DNA from: Manduca sexta
Taxonomy: Eukaryota > Arthropoda > Insecta > Lepidoptera > Sphingidae
DNA: 64,000 nt
NCBI RefSeq assembly: GCF_014839805.1
Contig: NC_051118.1
Location: 8,052,391-8,116,390, forward strand
Reading direction: 5' to 3'
The notes beneath the pieces were generated by a model. It was not told the origin of the DNA. It did no database searches and was given only the letters and a program-made list of their open reading frames with translations. How positions within the stretch are numbered: the stretch's first letter is position 1; every line of letters begins with the position of its first letter. Made by a program: the position numbers and the translations under genes. This document shows, one piece after another, positions 1 through 10,948 of the stretch.

Positions 1-731
1 CCATCTAAAAACTATTACAGTGTAAACATCGAAAGAAAAAATATAGAGAAAACAGTTCAATATTTCAAGCGTACTTTGAACAGCACTTGAGAACGGGAGT
101 ACAATAAAACTTATTATAGTAAAGAAAAAATAAATGCCAAAGCCCAAACAGAATTTATTCCAATACTTTTCTTTCTTACGTAGGATTTGTAACGACAGCT
201 GAGTGGTACAAAGTAAGGGGGAATTACTAATATTAGGTTTATTATGTCTTCCACGAAATTCGGTTTGTTACAAATGATAAAAAGTAATGATGATAAATCC
301 TTTAACAGAATTTTATCTACCACGGCAATTTCAAAGAATATTATCCAAGTATGAAATATATTATTGAAATGTAGAAGTGTTCGCAATAATGTAACAATAA
401 TATGTATATGCTGTGACAGCCTGTAATTAAAACAGCACTGCAGCAATTATTTACTGAATTGTTAAAAAAACTATGTAAGGTGTATGTTTTGTTGGCTGTT
501 CAAATAAATAAATAAATATACAGCACTCTCTGTTCCTTCACTCTCCGATGAGACAGAAACAAATAAAAACAGTTAATAAAGAATACTTCGTCCATTCTTG
601 AGGTTTGATGTTACTCCATTCCAAATTATATTAAAATTAGTTCAATATTTAACTGCGTAAATAGAAAGTAACTCGCTTTTATAACAACCGTGTGGAATCA
701 TTTTAAGGAAAAGACATTATTTAAGAATCAG
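1..731. other. AT-rich stretch without recognised gene
   Basis: No exon with coding character or recognised repeat is seen. A 110-codon minus-strand open frame at 114-446 is AT-driven, with no family motif, and is not called. Confidence 0.5.
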
Positions 732-930
732 AGATTGTAGCCAGTGTAACCACTGGACTTAAGACTTAACATCTCATGCCTAAGGAATGCGAGCGCTGTG
801 GAATACAAAACAATACTTTGTATTTCAAGGTGTTGGATGGTGTTTCTACTGTTTATAGGCGGTCGTATTGCTTACCATCAGGCGCACGGCAAGCTCGTCT
901 CGTCATTCAAAGCAATAAAAAAATATATAC
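732..930 (+). repeat. Family C dispersed repeat, copy 1
   Basis: 5'-truncated copy of a family that occurs at least ten times here. Landmarks are 'GTAGCCAGTGTAACCACTGG', 'ACATCTCATG', the 'GGTGTTGGATGGTGTTTCTAC' block and 'CAAGCTCGTCTCGTCATTCA', followed by an A-rich 3' tail. The constant A-rich end suggests retroposition, but no clear Pol III boxes were identified, so its class is left open. Confidence 0.75.
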
Positions 931-2346
931 GTTTGAATTTTATTTATCTGTATAGCTAGGGAAGCGAAACTATTGGCCGCAAATGTAAGCATTCATTTTA
1001 GACGTGAATACAGAATTGAGTGGAACTTATGAAAATAAAGAGAAACCGCCAATAATTTGTGTTGAGTATACGTCTTACCACCAATGGATGACAGAATTTA
1101 ATTTCAGTTCGGGGTAATTTGTTAAAACTTGTACTTATTTGTAGTTTATTTGTCTGTCCATTTAAAAGTTCCAGTGTGCATTCTCAAGGCAAACTGTCTT
1201 GGTTAATAATTTATTATATTATTTACGCGAATATTAAATATTGAAATAAATGCTTTGAATTTTTTTTGTTTTATACTCTTGAAGAAAATGTAATTTCGCA
1301 TACCATCTTTTGGTTGAATATGGTTGCTCTGACGAATCTCATGTTTGGTCATCGTTATTTACCCAAATTCGCCGAATAAATATATCTTTATCTTTATAAA
1401 ATGAGTGCTCGGATTTTACAGCGGTTTTTTAAATTTTAATTTGTGTAATTGTAAAGTTTAGGTAGATATTGTAATGTTGACGAGGACGATGTATACCTCA
1501 GTCCGCCCGTGAGCATCGAGGCTACAGTATTCGAAACGTCCGGAGAAAATTAAAATACGAAATCCGTGATAAAAGCAGTTTTTTTTTCGATGTAACATTG
1601 TTGGCAGAATACGTATAATCATCGTATTATTTCTTTATATTTTTTCTTTTTTTGTATATGTTGTACTTTTTTTGTATATCTTCCACAGGCCTCTCCGAGT
1701 GACCCTCGTGCACCGAGGGTTTCAACTCATTTTGTTTACTCCTTCGCGTTCCATGATCACGTGGAAGGCTTTTTCTTACCATGGTGCAGCGAGGTTTTCA
1801 GTCCGTTGTGGCTGAAGGCTGTTTTAGCCGATAAACATCCCCAGCAGAGACCATCGTTGGCTGTGACAGATATCCCCTACAAAAGGGGCCATAGATAGCC
1901 ATCCCTAGATAAAAGAATCTTTATCCATTGAGACTATCGCTTCAGTAAGCTTCCGAAAAGACAGCCCATGGGAGTAATGCAATGCTAAGAAAACTCCGAT
2001 GTCGCTAATGGCCTCGTGTATCGTTGTAACATTGGGTACTTTGGTGAAATGTGCTTTGTAAAATATGTTATGGCTGTGGTTGTTGAATGTTTAATAACAC
2101 TTTCTTTTACAGCGATGTGAAGTTTGGTTATAATATTCTGTCTGAATTTCACTCACGATCAACGCCTCTAAGGACAGTTCTGGGCGCATTAGTTCACGTC
2201 TGATAAGTTTATTTTCCGTGGTAATAGCAGATTATATGGAGGTAGAATCAAATTCTTTAAATAATTACCTATAAACACGACTAGTTCATCAAGAATAAAA
2301 AAATGGCGTTATCTGTTGCAATTACTTAGATATTTAAAAGAAAAAT
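931..2346. other. Intergenic AT-rich DNA with old repeat fragments
   Basis: Apart from a family E fragment at 1470-1585, no gene is recognised. 1690-2030 is less AT-rich but has no sustained reading frame. Confidence 0.4.
1470..1585 (-). repeat. Family E MITE fragment
   Basis: Contains the reverse complement of the family E core 'GTCACGGGCGGACTGAGGT', followed by a piece resembling 'AAATCCGCGATAAA'. Other family E pieces are near 12340, 26424, 30640, 33460 and 63185. Confidence 0.55.
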
Positions 2347-2430
2347 CATGTCATAAAACCATCCCAAATGAAGGTAATTTTTGATCACATGACCAAAATT
2401 TACCTTCATTAGGGATGATTTTATGACATG
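2347..2430. repeat. Foldback hairpin, arms about 35 bp
   Basis: The left arm (2347-2382) and the reverse complement of the right arm (2394-2430) match at nearly every position, both beginning CATGTCATAAAA. A loop of about 12 nt lies between them. This is the shape of a very small MITE or a hairpin-RNA locus. No convincing target-site duplication was found. Confidence 0.7.
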
Positions 2431-2791
2431 AATGTTCGATAGAAAAAAAATGTTATGATTATTATTTATTTCTAGCGAACGTGGTAGTTTAGTAACTACG
2501 TGGTAGTTTTTTCTATATCTTAAGACGATCGACCACCGGCAACTATTCTACATGTATAAAAAACTGGCTCAACTATGCGAGCTAAGTTAAACTAACTTAG
2601 TTTAATTGGCGGTGGACGATCGGGTATATTGTCGTTCATTAAAGTCTTACTTCTTTCTTCTTTGTTATAATAAACTATTGTAAACATGTATTTTAATTTT
2701 TGTTTGTTATAAAGAACAATAAAGCTGCCATTGTCAATCTAAATAAGATATTTAAATATAATATATTGTTGGGAATCAACAGGGAAAACGA

Positions 2792-2970
2792 AGCGGCGAT
2801 AGTCTAGTTAGAGTTGGTAGGAATGGCACGCACCTCTGACTTTTTTAAAGTTATATGAGTCTACTTTGTGAAATATCGCTTGCTTTGACGGTGAAGGAAA
2901 ATTGTCAGAGAACCTGCATACCTGAAAAACTCTCCAAGAATTTTGAGAAGTGCTGATATTATTATTAGGA
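2792..2970 (+). mobile_element. SINE family B, degraded copy 1
   Basis: The tRNA-like start 'GCGATAGTCTAGTTAG' and the body 'CACCTCTGACTTTTTTAAAG' are present, and the 3' end has 'CTGATATTATTATTA'. The B-box region and part of the middle are deleted. Confidence 0.7.
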
Positions 2971-3491
2971 ATAGTGAAAAAAAATAATTAAATAAATAAT
3001 AAAGCCAAGGAAAATAACTTAGATCTTAACAATAACCAATTACATGTCAAAATATATGTCGGACATATATGTAGTTTAGGAAAGAGCTCTTCTGTCCATC
3101 ATAATCTAGAAGTAACCTAAAATTCGAAATTATATCTTATACTCTTAGTAAAACAGGTGCTTTAACTGCAAACATTTCCAAAGATACTTTAAGGTAAAGT
3201 AGTAACTGCTAAATGGATTTGTAAGAAATTTTCCATATAGATAACTATTTTCAAATCAAATTAAAGGCAAATTTTTATCTCTGCGTAGCAACCACTGTAA
3301 TTTTCCATATCGACAATGTCTTAAATTAATTTTGAGACTATTTGTATGTCTTCTCACATTATGACTTTTATTCAGTGAAAGGTCAAAGAAAATGGAATCG
3401 TAACGCCTAGTTAAAATACAGAACTCCGAAACCACAAAGGTATACAACTAAACGATTACTGCTTTGGCACCTAACACCATTGTTTCAAAAC

Positions 3492-3544
3492 TTTAAATAT
3501 TTAGAAAACAATACACGAACAACAATCTCGCAGTTTCAACCACA
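3492..3544 (+). promoter_or_regulatory. Possible core promoter and 5' leader of the serine protease homologue
   Basis: A TATA-like TTTAAATA at 3492-3499 lies about 39 nt upstream of an initiator-like CGCAGTTTC around 3529-3537, slightly longer spacing than usual. The leader to the ATG at 3545 would be very short. CAACCACA before the ATG is a normal insect start context. Inference only. Confidence 0.3.
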
Positions 3545-6092
3545 ATGAACGTATTAACAATGCTTACATCACTTCTACCGTATATTATAATAGTATTACC
3601 GTTAAATAATGCTAAAATAGATAGACTAAGTTCCTTAGAAGTAAAGGAAGCTAAGTATTCTGATCTGGGAGATCACACTATGGTGACAGATAGTGAAATA
3701 TTTCCATACGTAGCAGCTATTTTAAGAAGATCCACTTATATTAGTGCTGGAGCTTTGATCGACGAAAATTGGGTGTTGACAGCTGCTGATAGCCTCTTTC
3801 TGTAAGTAACTTATTATTTTATTTGAGTAGGTATTATACATAACTTTTGCTCAGGGCTTCGCTCGCGTGTAGGAGTTATCCGGGATAAAACGCCGCTATA
3901 TATTTTTCTGGGTTAGAAATTATCCTATAACTTTTTCAGGTCTTAAACTATGTGCATACCAAATTTCATAAATATCCGTTCAGTAGATTTAGGAAAAATT
4001 GATAACATACAGACAGACAGAAATGGTAACTTAGTTTTATAATGTGTATAGATAATGGATAACAAAAGGTTAAATTTGAGTTCCCACAAATAGTTCTTGG
4101 TTTGAAATAAGTGAAGACGAACCACCGCGTAATTAAAAAAACTTACTATCAAAATTTCTGATATTCCCTACTATGAAAATAAAGGTCACTAAACAGGAGT
4201 TTAACTATTTCAGTAATATAAATATAACTTAAACTGCATTTTCTTTTACAGTACTTTTAGCTATGCTATCATAATTTCGAATAATAAATCGTGAAACGTT
4301 TGTATAGATCTTGTAACATACAATAATAACTTGGCAAAATATTTTAAAAATCGGCTCACACACTAGCTAATACTACGGCACCCTTCCAGAAGATTCCATC
4401 AAATATTTTCTCAATGCCAAACAAATGAATATAACAACATGTCTTTTCCAGGACAAGAGAATCACTCAAATCCTTAAGAGTGAGACTCGGCAGTATTAAC
4501 TACAAGAAGGGTGGTATCCTTCTGCCGATCAAGTTATTCAATATCCATCCTTATTTCGACGACCAAAGGCCGGTATTTGACATCGCACTGCTGATGCTAC
4601 CAAAATCAGTGAGATTTACTCCAACCCTCAGGGCTATAAGGTTGCAGAAGACATCCAGGGTTGTTGCTGCAACCCATTATCTAGTTACTTCTTGGTTCTC
4701 TGCGTTGGTAAGTTTAAAATAGTCTTATATGAACTGCTTGCTTGGATTTACTACACTAATATTATTTGCTCAGTATAAGAGTTGACTTTTATTTTTCTCT
4801 TTTTAATATACCTATTTATAACTTTATAGGAGGTAATTAATGTTTCTCTTCTAAAATAACAGCCCTAAATGGAATACAAAGTATAATTTAAGCCTAGACT
4901 AGTTTAAAATATTTAAGGTCTCAAAGGAATGTAAACAATTTAGTTGAAGCCACTATTATTTTATATTAATATCATAAAGTAAAACTCAGACTTAAAGAAT
5001 TCGTATTTATCTAAAACATGCTTTTTGTCGCGGCATTGCCAGCGGTAATTCGTTCGAATTTCTGAGTTTATCGCGATCAAACAAAGAGACGCAGAGGGTC
5101 ACTTAGCTTTATAAGGTCTCGAATCCACTCAACCCCTATAACTCATACCCTAGAATAAAAGTTGTAGATTCGTCACCTATTCAAGTGCCCATTGGTCCCC
5201 TGATAGGAGACCAGTTAATATTAATTTATTTATAAGGTACCCATTCGTCCCCCGTCATCGTTATCAAAATATGTAAGTACATCCTTTTCAGAATCAGAAT
5301 CAATCCAAACCCAACCACCTAGAATCAATGGACTCCATTATCCGGCGGCGTATACTCTCGGTATCACACCTGCACCCATCAGATCCTGATGAGTGCGCTG
5401 ATGAGCTTACAAGTCTAGAAGTCAATAGAACTGATGTGGTGATGTGCTTGGATCCTGGAATCAAGACGGATTCTTGTGGGGTGAGGAATTATATAAAGAG
5501 ATCATTACAAAGCTTAATACTAAAAGACTAAAGATAACTGTTAGAAACTGATATTGATTAAAATAAAAAGAACTATTACTGGCTACAGAAATCCTTTTAC
5601 AATTATTTGTGAGCAAAAGGTCGCATGGCGGTGCTATCGCGCTTTCCTTTTCTCACTCCCGAAGTGTTATGGCCGGTGGCACTGGGTGACGTCATACTTC
5701 ACTAGTCTGTAATTTGACAGTTTCCCTTGCCACCAAATTTCATAGCTTTATAACATTTATTATTTTGTAAATTTAGAAAATAAATTTTCGTTAGATTTTG
5801 GATGAAAAACATTTTGGATAAATGTATTTAAAAAAGTTAACTAACTACCTTATTCTTCTACGCTTCATTAATTCCTTCGTTCTCTTTCCAGAGGGACACT
5901 GGAGCACCAGTGGTGTTAAACGGAGTTTTAATGGGCATTGTGTCGTCTTGGAAACCAGCAGACTGCTCCGAGCAAGCGCCTGCTCCTAGTTTCGTCACAT
6001 TGATCTCTGCAGGGGATGTCATCTCTTGGATCCATGCTACTGTTCACGGTCATAGGTGGAGTAATAAGAAAAATACACATTTTAATTTGTAA
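3545..6092 (+). CDS. Secreted chymotrypsin-fold serine protease homologue, catalytically inactive (4 exons)
   Basis: Exons are 3545-3801, 4452-4707, 5292-5480 and 5892-6092. All introns are GT..AG (donors GTAAGT, GTAAGT, GTGAGG), and the phases join to 300 residues. A hydrophobic signal peptide spans residues about 1-23. Residues 54-85 align with the N-terminal strand and His-box of S1 proteases, but WVLTAAHC reads WVLTAADS, so the catalytic His is Asp82. The two Cys of the usual 42-58 disulfide are both Ser (67 and 83). FDIALL (128-133) keeps the catalytic Asp (129). The Ser-box DSCQGDSGGP reads DSCG|RDTGAP across the exon 3/4 junction, so Ser195 is Thr237 and Gly193 is Arg235. C223, C233 and C259 match conserved cysteines. 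There is no clip domain. Intact splice sites and the absence of stops argue against a pseudogene. Proteolysis is unlikely; a binding or regulatory role is typical of such homologues, but the actual role is unknown. Confidence 0.82.
3839..4055 (-). mobile_element. Helitron-like 3' fragment in intron 1 of the protease homologue
   Basis: On the minus strand it carries the block 'GAAATTTGGTATG' followed by an 'ACGCGAGCGAAGCCC..' stem and 'CAAAAG', as in the better-preserved copies ending at 29980 and 35339. The terminal CTAG is not preserved. Confidence 0.5.
5606..5862 (+). mobile_element. Family F MITE-like element in intron 3 of the protease homologue
   Basis: Shares about 250 bp with 50476-50866 and, inverted, with 62233-62605: 'TATCGCGCT', 'GTGTTATGGCCGGTGGCACT', 'GGATGAAAAACATTTT'. 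A perfect TGACGTCA lies at 5687-5694. The left end is diverged compared with the other copies. Confidence 0.7.
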
Positions 6093-6340
6093 TTTATTTT
6101 AGATTGTTTGGAGTCATATATATTTTTTTTATCTTTTTACGTACGCCCTAAACTGCCCTTTCGACTATTTTTATCACCTCCATCCAATGGTTGTCTGGTA
6201 GAGATCGCCTCGAGCGATAAGACCGCCATTTGTACCACCAATGTATTCTTTTCCACCGTCTGTATGCAAATTTGTCTTCTTTTTGTTTTCTTTTTACATA
6301 TTTGGTGTACAAAAAAGTTTTAAATAAATAATCAAATAAA
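6093..6340 (+). terminator. 3' UTR and poly(A) signals of the protease homologue, built from a repeat
   Basis: AATAAA occurs at 6323-6328 and 6335-6340. The stretch 6140-6260 ('CGCCCTAAACTGCC', 'GCGATAAGACCGCCATTTGTACC') is the same repeat tail seen at 57984-58165. The gene's poly(A) region therefore appears to derive from a dispersed repeat. The cleavage site is inferred. Confidence 0.5.
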
Positions 6341-7288
6341 TTGTTCTAAAACAATATCCAGGTGCTTTAAATTAGATAGAGCCAGTTGTTATATATAGGC
6401 CTTTTTGTCACTTTAATATGGGGCATGTTAATTCTCGAATGTTGTAAGTCCAAAATTTTTGTTCGCTCCTCCCTTCCTATACTTTTTTATGGATTTTTTT
6501 GGATACTTTCGAAATTTCCTTTAGGGTCTCTACGTGGCCCCGCGTGCCTCCGCAAAAAAACCCTGTATACATTATATAGCTTAAATTTTGAATCCCAAAT
6601 GAGTATACGAGTGTTACATTATATTTTACATCAGTTATTACGTAAATGTGTTTTCGCAAATTAGGTATCATAGGGGGTTGGGAGGGAGGAGGGCCAATTT
6701 CCGCTATTTGATACGTACTTCGCCCAATTTTACGCAGTTATTAGTAATTCAAAGCTATATTCATGTATTAGTATTCGCTATGTCCACATTGTCTGTTTGG
6801 ACTAAGATTTATAATATACTGATATTTAACGTGTTTAGTCTGCCAATTCATTTCTAAGATATTGCGATTTATTTTCTCTCTATGATCATAGAAAAAGATA
6901 ATATAAAGTTTACTGCTAAGCAAAAAGAAATGTGTTAGCTGCGATTCTGCTTACCCTTTCAACAATAAAGACATGACCTGCCCTTTTATTATGACCTTGT
7001 AAATTTCTTCACATTGACCTTAAACACTTCCGCATAGCTAAACATCTAAGTTTTGCCCCAAGCGAGGGAAAACTATTTTCATATACGCTGCTATAAAATG
7101 TATAAGTTTAATCAAATTCTTGTGTCGGTTTTTCGAAAGATTGCGTCTCAAATATGAGAAATTATACGAGTTTAATATTTGCTGGTAAATTGGATTTTTA
7201 AAAGAATTTTAGATGTTTATTTGCTATCTGTCTATTCCTTTGGGAATTAAAGGCTTGTCAATAATGGTGAATGAGTTTATAGTAAGTG
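6341..7288. other. Intergenic DNA, nothing recognised
   Basis: Several open frames of 64-92 codons overlap on both strands at 6386-6857 but show no family motif. They follow a locally less stop-rich sequence (6440-6740), perhaps an unrecognised repeat. Confidence 0.4.
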
Positions 7289-7610
7289 CGTGTAATTTTT
7301 TATTGCTTTGAATGATGAGCCGAGCTTGCCGTTCGCCTGGTGGTAAGCGATACGACTGGCCATTAACAGTAGAAACACCATCCAACACCTTGAATTAAAA
7401 AGTTATTGTTTGGTATTCCACTGCGCTCACCATCTTAAGACATGAGATGTTAAGTCTTATTATGTCCAGTAGTTACACTGGCTACACTGTTCTTCAAACC
7501 GGAACACAACCTTGACTACATATTGCTCCTTGGCGGCAGATATAGACATTGCGGTGGTACCTACCCAGGCGGACTGTCACATATGAGAGACCTACCACTA
7601 GTAAAATAAA
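7289..7610 (-). repeat. Family C dispersed repeat, copy 2
   Basis: Near full-length minus-strand copy running from the T-rich (tail) side through 'GCCGTTCGCCTGGTGGTAAG', 'GAGATGTTAAGTCTTATTATG' and 'GGCGGCAGATATAGACATTGC' to 'ATGAGAGACCTACCACTAG'. Confidence 0.8.
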
Positions 7611-8439
7611 ATTATTATACGTACCTCTTTATCTACCACCCCGTAGATCTGTTCCCAGTGCCAACTTTCCAGTTCGGCGATTTTTTTAAATTTTAAATTA
7701 CTGTAGTAACCTTGTTGATATCCAGTTTGACAAAAAAAGCCCTTATTACTAAACAGTTTACTCACATTTTGCTAATAACTAGTCTTAGCCAGAATAGTAT
7801 TAAGTAAGACCTATTTTGCATTAATTTCACCGATTTATAGTTCGTGAAAGGTAGATAGATACCTAACACATACTGAAATAAGACGTCCTATTGCATGCTG
7901 TGATTACTTGTAAAGAAACTGCATCACTCTTATTGCTCAGAACTTTTTTTTCTAGGATTTCCAATAATTGTCACATTTAAACATTTACTAAAGATTATAT
8001 AAATATTAAATCAAGCTAAAGCAAACACTAAGGGCGTCTAAGGGATGAGAGTAAGTTGTGTGAGTTTTTATGAGCACACGAAGTTTTTCATGGAACGTGT
8101 GGTTTGCAAAATTCATAATAGTTATACATAAAAGTAAAATTTTTTTTTAATCAAAATTTTATGACTAGTTTCAAGGATCAATATCTGAGACTTGGGAGCG
8201 TAAATAGAATTTATCATAAACATTTATTACATTTGGAATTTATTATTTTTTTATGCAACTAGACAACGGCGCTAAGCCACAAGTTAAAAAATGGGAGTTG
8301 GATATGATGCATTAGATCCATTCAACTTTTAATGACAGATAGAATAAACACGAACTGTTTTGCTACGGCTCTATATGCCATAAATTAAGGGTGAGAGTCA
8401 GATATGATGCATAAGATCCAGTAAATTTTTAACTTGATA
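7611..8439. other. Intergenic AT-rich DNA, nothing recognised
   Basis: No coding segment or named repeat. 'GGATATGATGCAT' near 8299 and 'CAGATATGATGCAT' near 8400 mark a short diverged direct repeat about 100 bp apart. Confidence 0.4.
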
Positions 8440-8590
8440 GATATAAACACTAACTGCTTTGCTGGTGGTAAATATTTCATATCCGCCCGGATAGCGATCA
8501 ACGTACACAAGATTTTAAACCCGTTATAGTGGCCCACGTAAGTATTGCGTTCCGGGATCAGACTGTGTATATCCTGTTTCACCATGGTAA
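8440..8590 (-). repeat. Family D dispersed repeat, copy 1 (3' part)
   Basis: Minus-strand match to the family D end: 'CTGGTGGTA', 'TATCCGCCCGGATAGCG', 'GGCCCACGTAAGT' and 'CGTTCCGGGATCAG'. It is truncated before the 'CACCTGATGGTAAG' half. Confidence 0.75.
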
Positions 8591-8614
8591 AACCGACGAA
8601 TAAACCATGGAAGC

Positions 8615-8781
8615 AGGGGGGGCGAGCTACGTATCAAATAGCGGAAACTCGCCCCCCCCCCCCCTGACACCCAATGTGAACCACAGCCACAGGCTACCAC
8701 TAGTTCTTAAGTTAGCTGGTAGACAGCGAAAATGTAAAATATTTATGACATTGTTAAACACGGAGAAAAAAAAAAAAAAAA
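8615..8781 (+). mobile_element. Poly(A)-tailed retroposed insertion of unknown source
   Basis: A 167-bp insertion is flanked by a perfect 13-bp duplication, AAACCATGGAAGC, at 8602-8614 and 8782-8794. It ends in a run of about 19 A (8766-8784, partly in the duplication). Near its 5' end a G-run followed by GCGAG pairs with CTCGC followed by a 13-C run (8652-8664), giving a strong hairpin. Duplication plus tail is the signature of LINE-driven retroposition. No source gene is recognised. Confidence 0.7.
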
Positions 8782-8794
8782 AAACCATGGAAGC

Positions 8795-9069
8795 TGTAAT
8801 ATAAAAGAAGAAGAAGAAAGCTCAAGACTATTGCGTATTTTTTATCAATGGTCAATAATCATAATTGTATATTTATTGTTAAGTAGTTTACGCCACAAAT
8901 ACCCAGACGCTAAATATATTTTGTACTTTTAAAAAATATTTATATGCTAACCTGTAATTCATTCATTATTACAAATTAAACTATTTATCCACCACAGGGA
9001 ACGGAAGTCCAAGACAAAGCAGACAACGGCTATAAATTAATTGGGTCTATGTTACAAGCGATGGGAGAT
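8795..9069. other. Spacer, nothing recognised
   Basis: AT-rich with a short AAG repeat near 8803-8820; no gene or recognised repeat. Confidence 0.4.
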
Positions 9070-9575
9070 TTTAGATGATTTTTATTAATTGTCACACACA
9101 CAAGCTGTTTGTTCCAAAAGGGGTAGGCAGAGGCGCAACTGATGCACCTATTTTTCACTCTGTGTATTCCATTCCATGATGCGATAGAGAATGAAGCTAT
9201 CCCCGTTTCGATCACAAGTTTCGGACTCCGTACTGATCATCATCATCAGCCCTGTATTATATACTGTCCCACTTCTGAGCACGGGCCTCCTCTATTACTG
9301 AGAGGGATTAGGCCTTAGTCCACCACGCTGGCTTAGTGCGGATTGGTAGACTTCACACACCTTCGAAAATCCTATAGAGAACTTCTCAGGTATGCAGGTT
9401 TCCTTCACCGTTAAAGCAAGCGATAATTCACTAAGAATACACACATATTTTTTTTTATTTAAGTCAGAGAGATGCCCTTGGGATTTGAACCTGCGGACAT
9501 TCATCTCGGCAGTCCGTTCCACAACCAACTAGGCTATCACCACTCCGTACTCATACTGAGTACAAAAATCCAATA
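9070..9575 (-). mobile_element. SINE family A copy, split by a family B SINE
   Basis: 9100-9234 holds the minus-strand body ('GCAGAGGCGCAACTGATGCACC', 'CCATGATGCGATAG'). 9552-9575 continues it ('CATACTGAGTACAAAAATCCAA'). The family B insertion between them is flanked by ACTCCGTACT. Confidence 0.75.
9235..9541 (-). mobile_element. SINE family B, near full-length copy 2
   Basis: The minus-strand tRNA-like head reads 'GTGGTGATAGCCTAGTTGG', with a B-box-like 'GGTTCAAATCC'. The 3' end carries 'GAGGAGGCCCGTGCTCAG' and ends in CTGATGATGATG. Flanking ACTCCGTACT copies at 9225-9234 and 9542-9551 are its target-site duplication inside an older family A SINE. Confidence 0.85.
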
Positions 9576-9597
9576 TTAATTTTAAAATACATAACGT

Positions 9598-10615
9598 TTA
9601 CGTCGTAAAGGTAGCACTATGAATCTTTAGTATTTTAGGAAACTTTGTAGCAGGAAAGGTTTTTCACACAGGATAAACCGTAAGCAACAACTCATATATA
9701 ATCTAAGAAAGCTATTTTGTAAAATATGATAGAGATTAGAAATCGCTTTATCCTCATGACACGAGCCTTTGCACAGAAGAATTATCCAGGAACGGCGACA
9801 GCTGCACCGCTTGCATTAGTACTATGCTTTGTATACTAGAGACACTCTGCAGAACGGCTATAAACGTCTCTACTAAATAGCTCCTAATAAACAATTTTAC
9901 ACACTAATTGAAGATATTTTAATAATTCTTACTGCGTTACCGCACTGAACAGAGTTAAAAAATATTTTAAAATCTAAGAAAGAAATTTATACGTCGTAAA
10001 TATAGCAGAGATTATAACTCGCTTTATTATTTTAACACGATTGTGTACTTTAGAATTATCCAAGAACGGCGACAGGTGCACCGCCGCCATGAACACTATC
10101 CTTTGTATACTAGAGACGTTCTGCAGAACGGCTATAGACGTCTCCACTAAATAGCTCCTAATAAACAATTTCATACACTAATGTACATTATTTTAATAAT
10201 TCTTAGTTCTTTATCTCACTGAACAGAGTTTAAAAAATATTTTACTTTTTACCTTACTGAAGAAAGCCTCAAAAACAAGTTATAACCTTAAGAAGGAATT
10301 TGTACTTTGTAAAATATAGTGGAGATTTGAAATCGCTTTATTCTCATGACAAGAGTGTCTGCATAAAAGAATTATACAGAAACGGCCACAGTTGCAGCGC
10401 CTTTTTTTCTTTCTACGTTAACACTATCCTTTGTACATTAAATATGCTCCGTAGAACGGCTACAGGCATCTCAACTAAATAGCTCTTAACAAACAAATTC
10501 ATACACTAATTTAGTTTATTTAATAAATTCTACCTCTTTACCTTACTGAAGAGAGCGAAAAATGTATTTTAACATGATTATAATCTTAGGAAGAAATTAT
10601 ACGTCGTAAAATATA
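9598..10615 (+). repeat. Three-unit tandem array, unit about 280-320 bp
   Basis: Landmarks recur in order three times: 'ATCGCTTTAT' or its variant near 9742, 10018 and 10332; 'AGAACGGCTA' near 9851, 10131 and 10452; 'TAGCTC(C/T)TAA' near 9880, 10150 and 10480; 'ACGTCGTAAA' near 9600, 9990 and 10600. Units are clearly diverged, so the array is old. It does not match the other repeat families here, and its function is unknown. Confidence 0.75.
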
Positions 10616-10948
10616 TTTAGTAGAGTTTGTTAATGAAAATTAAGTGCATGAATAAACAATTATAATGGCATTTTTATTAGAAAATTTATGACAACATCCA
10701 GATTATAAAAAAAATGAAACTATCAAAGTTAAAATACTTAACATATTGTAAAAATTAGTGTCTATTTTTTTCTGTTTCATAAATTTCGAGTATACAGCTT
10801 CTAAAAGTACCGTTAGTGCGCCATTTTCTTGGAAGAACACCTTAACTTGTTTGGCATTTCAAGATATTGTGCATTTTATACAAAACAATTGAATATGCAA
10901 TGAAAAGGGCACATCTCATAATATAATATCTAGATCTATATCCAGAAA

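Noticed and set aside
114..446. 110-codon minus-strand ORF
   Set aside because: Composition-driven, no motif, no splice signals or promoter; coding not supported.
9598..10615. CRISPR-like array
   Set aside because: Three diverged units of about 300 bp without short identical repeats or spacers, in animal DNA.
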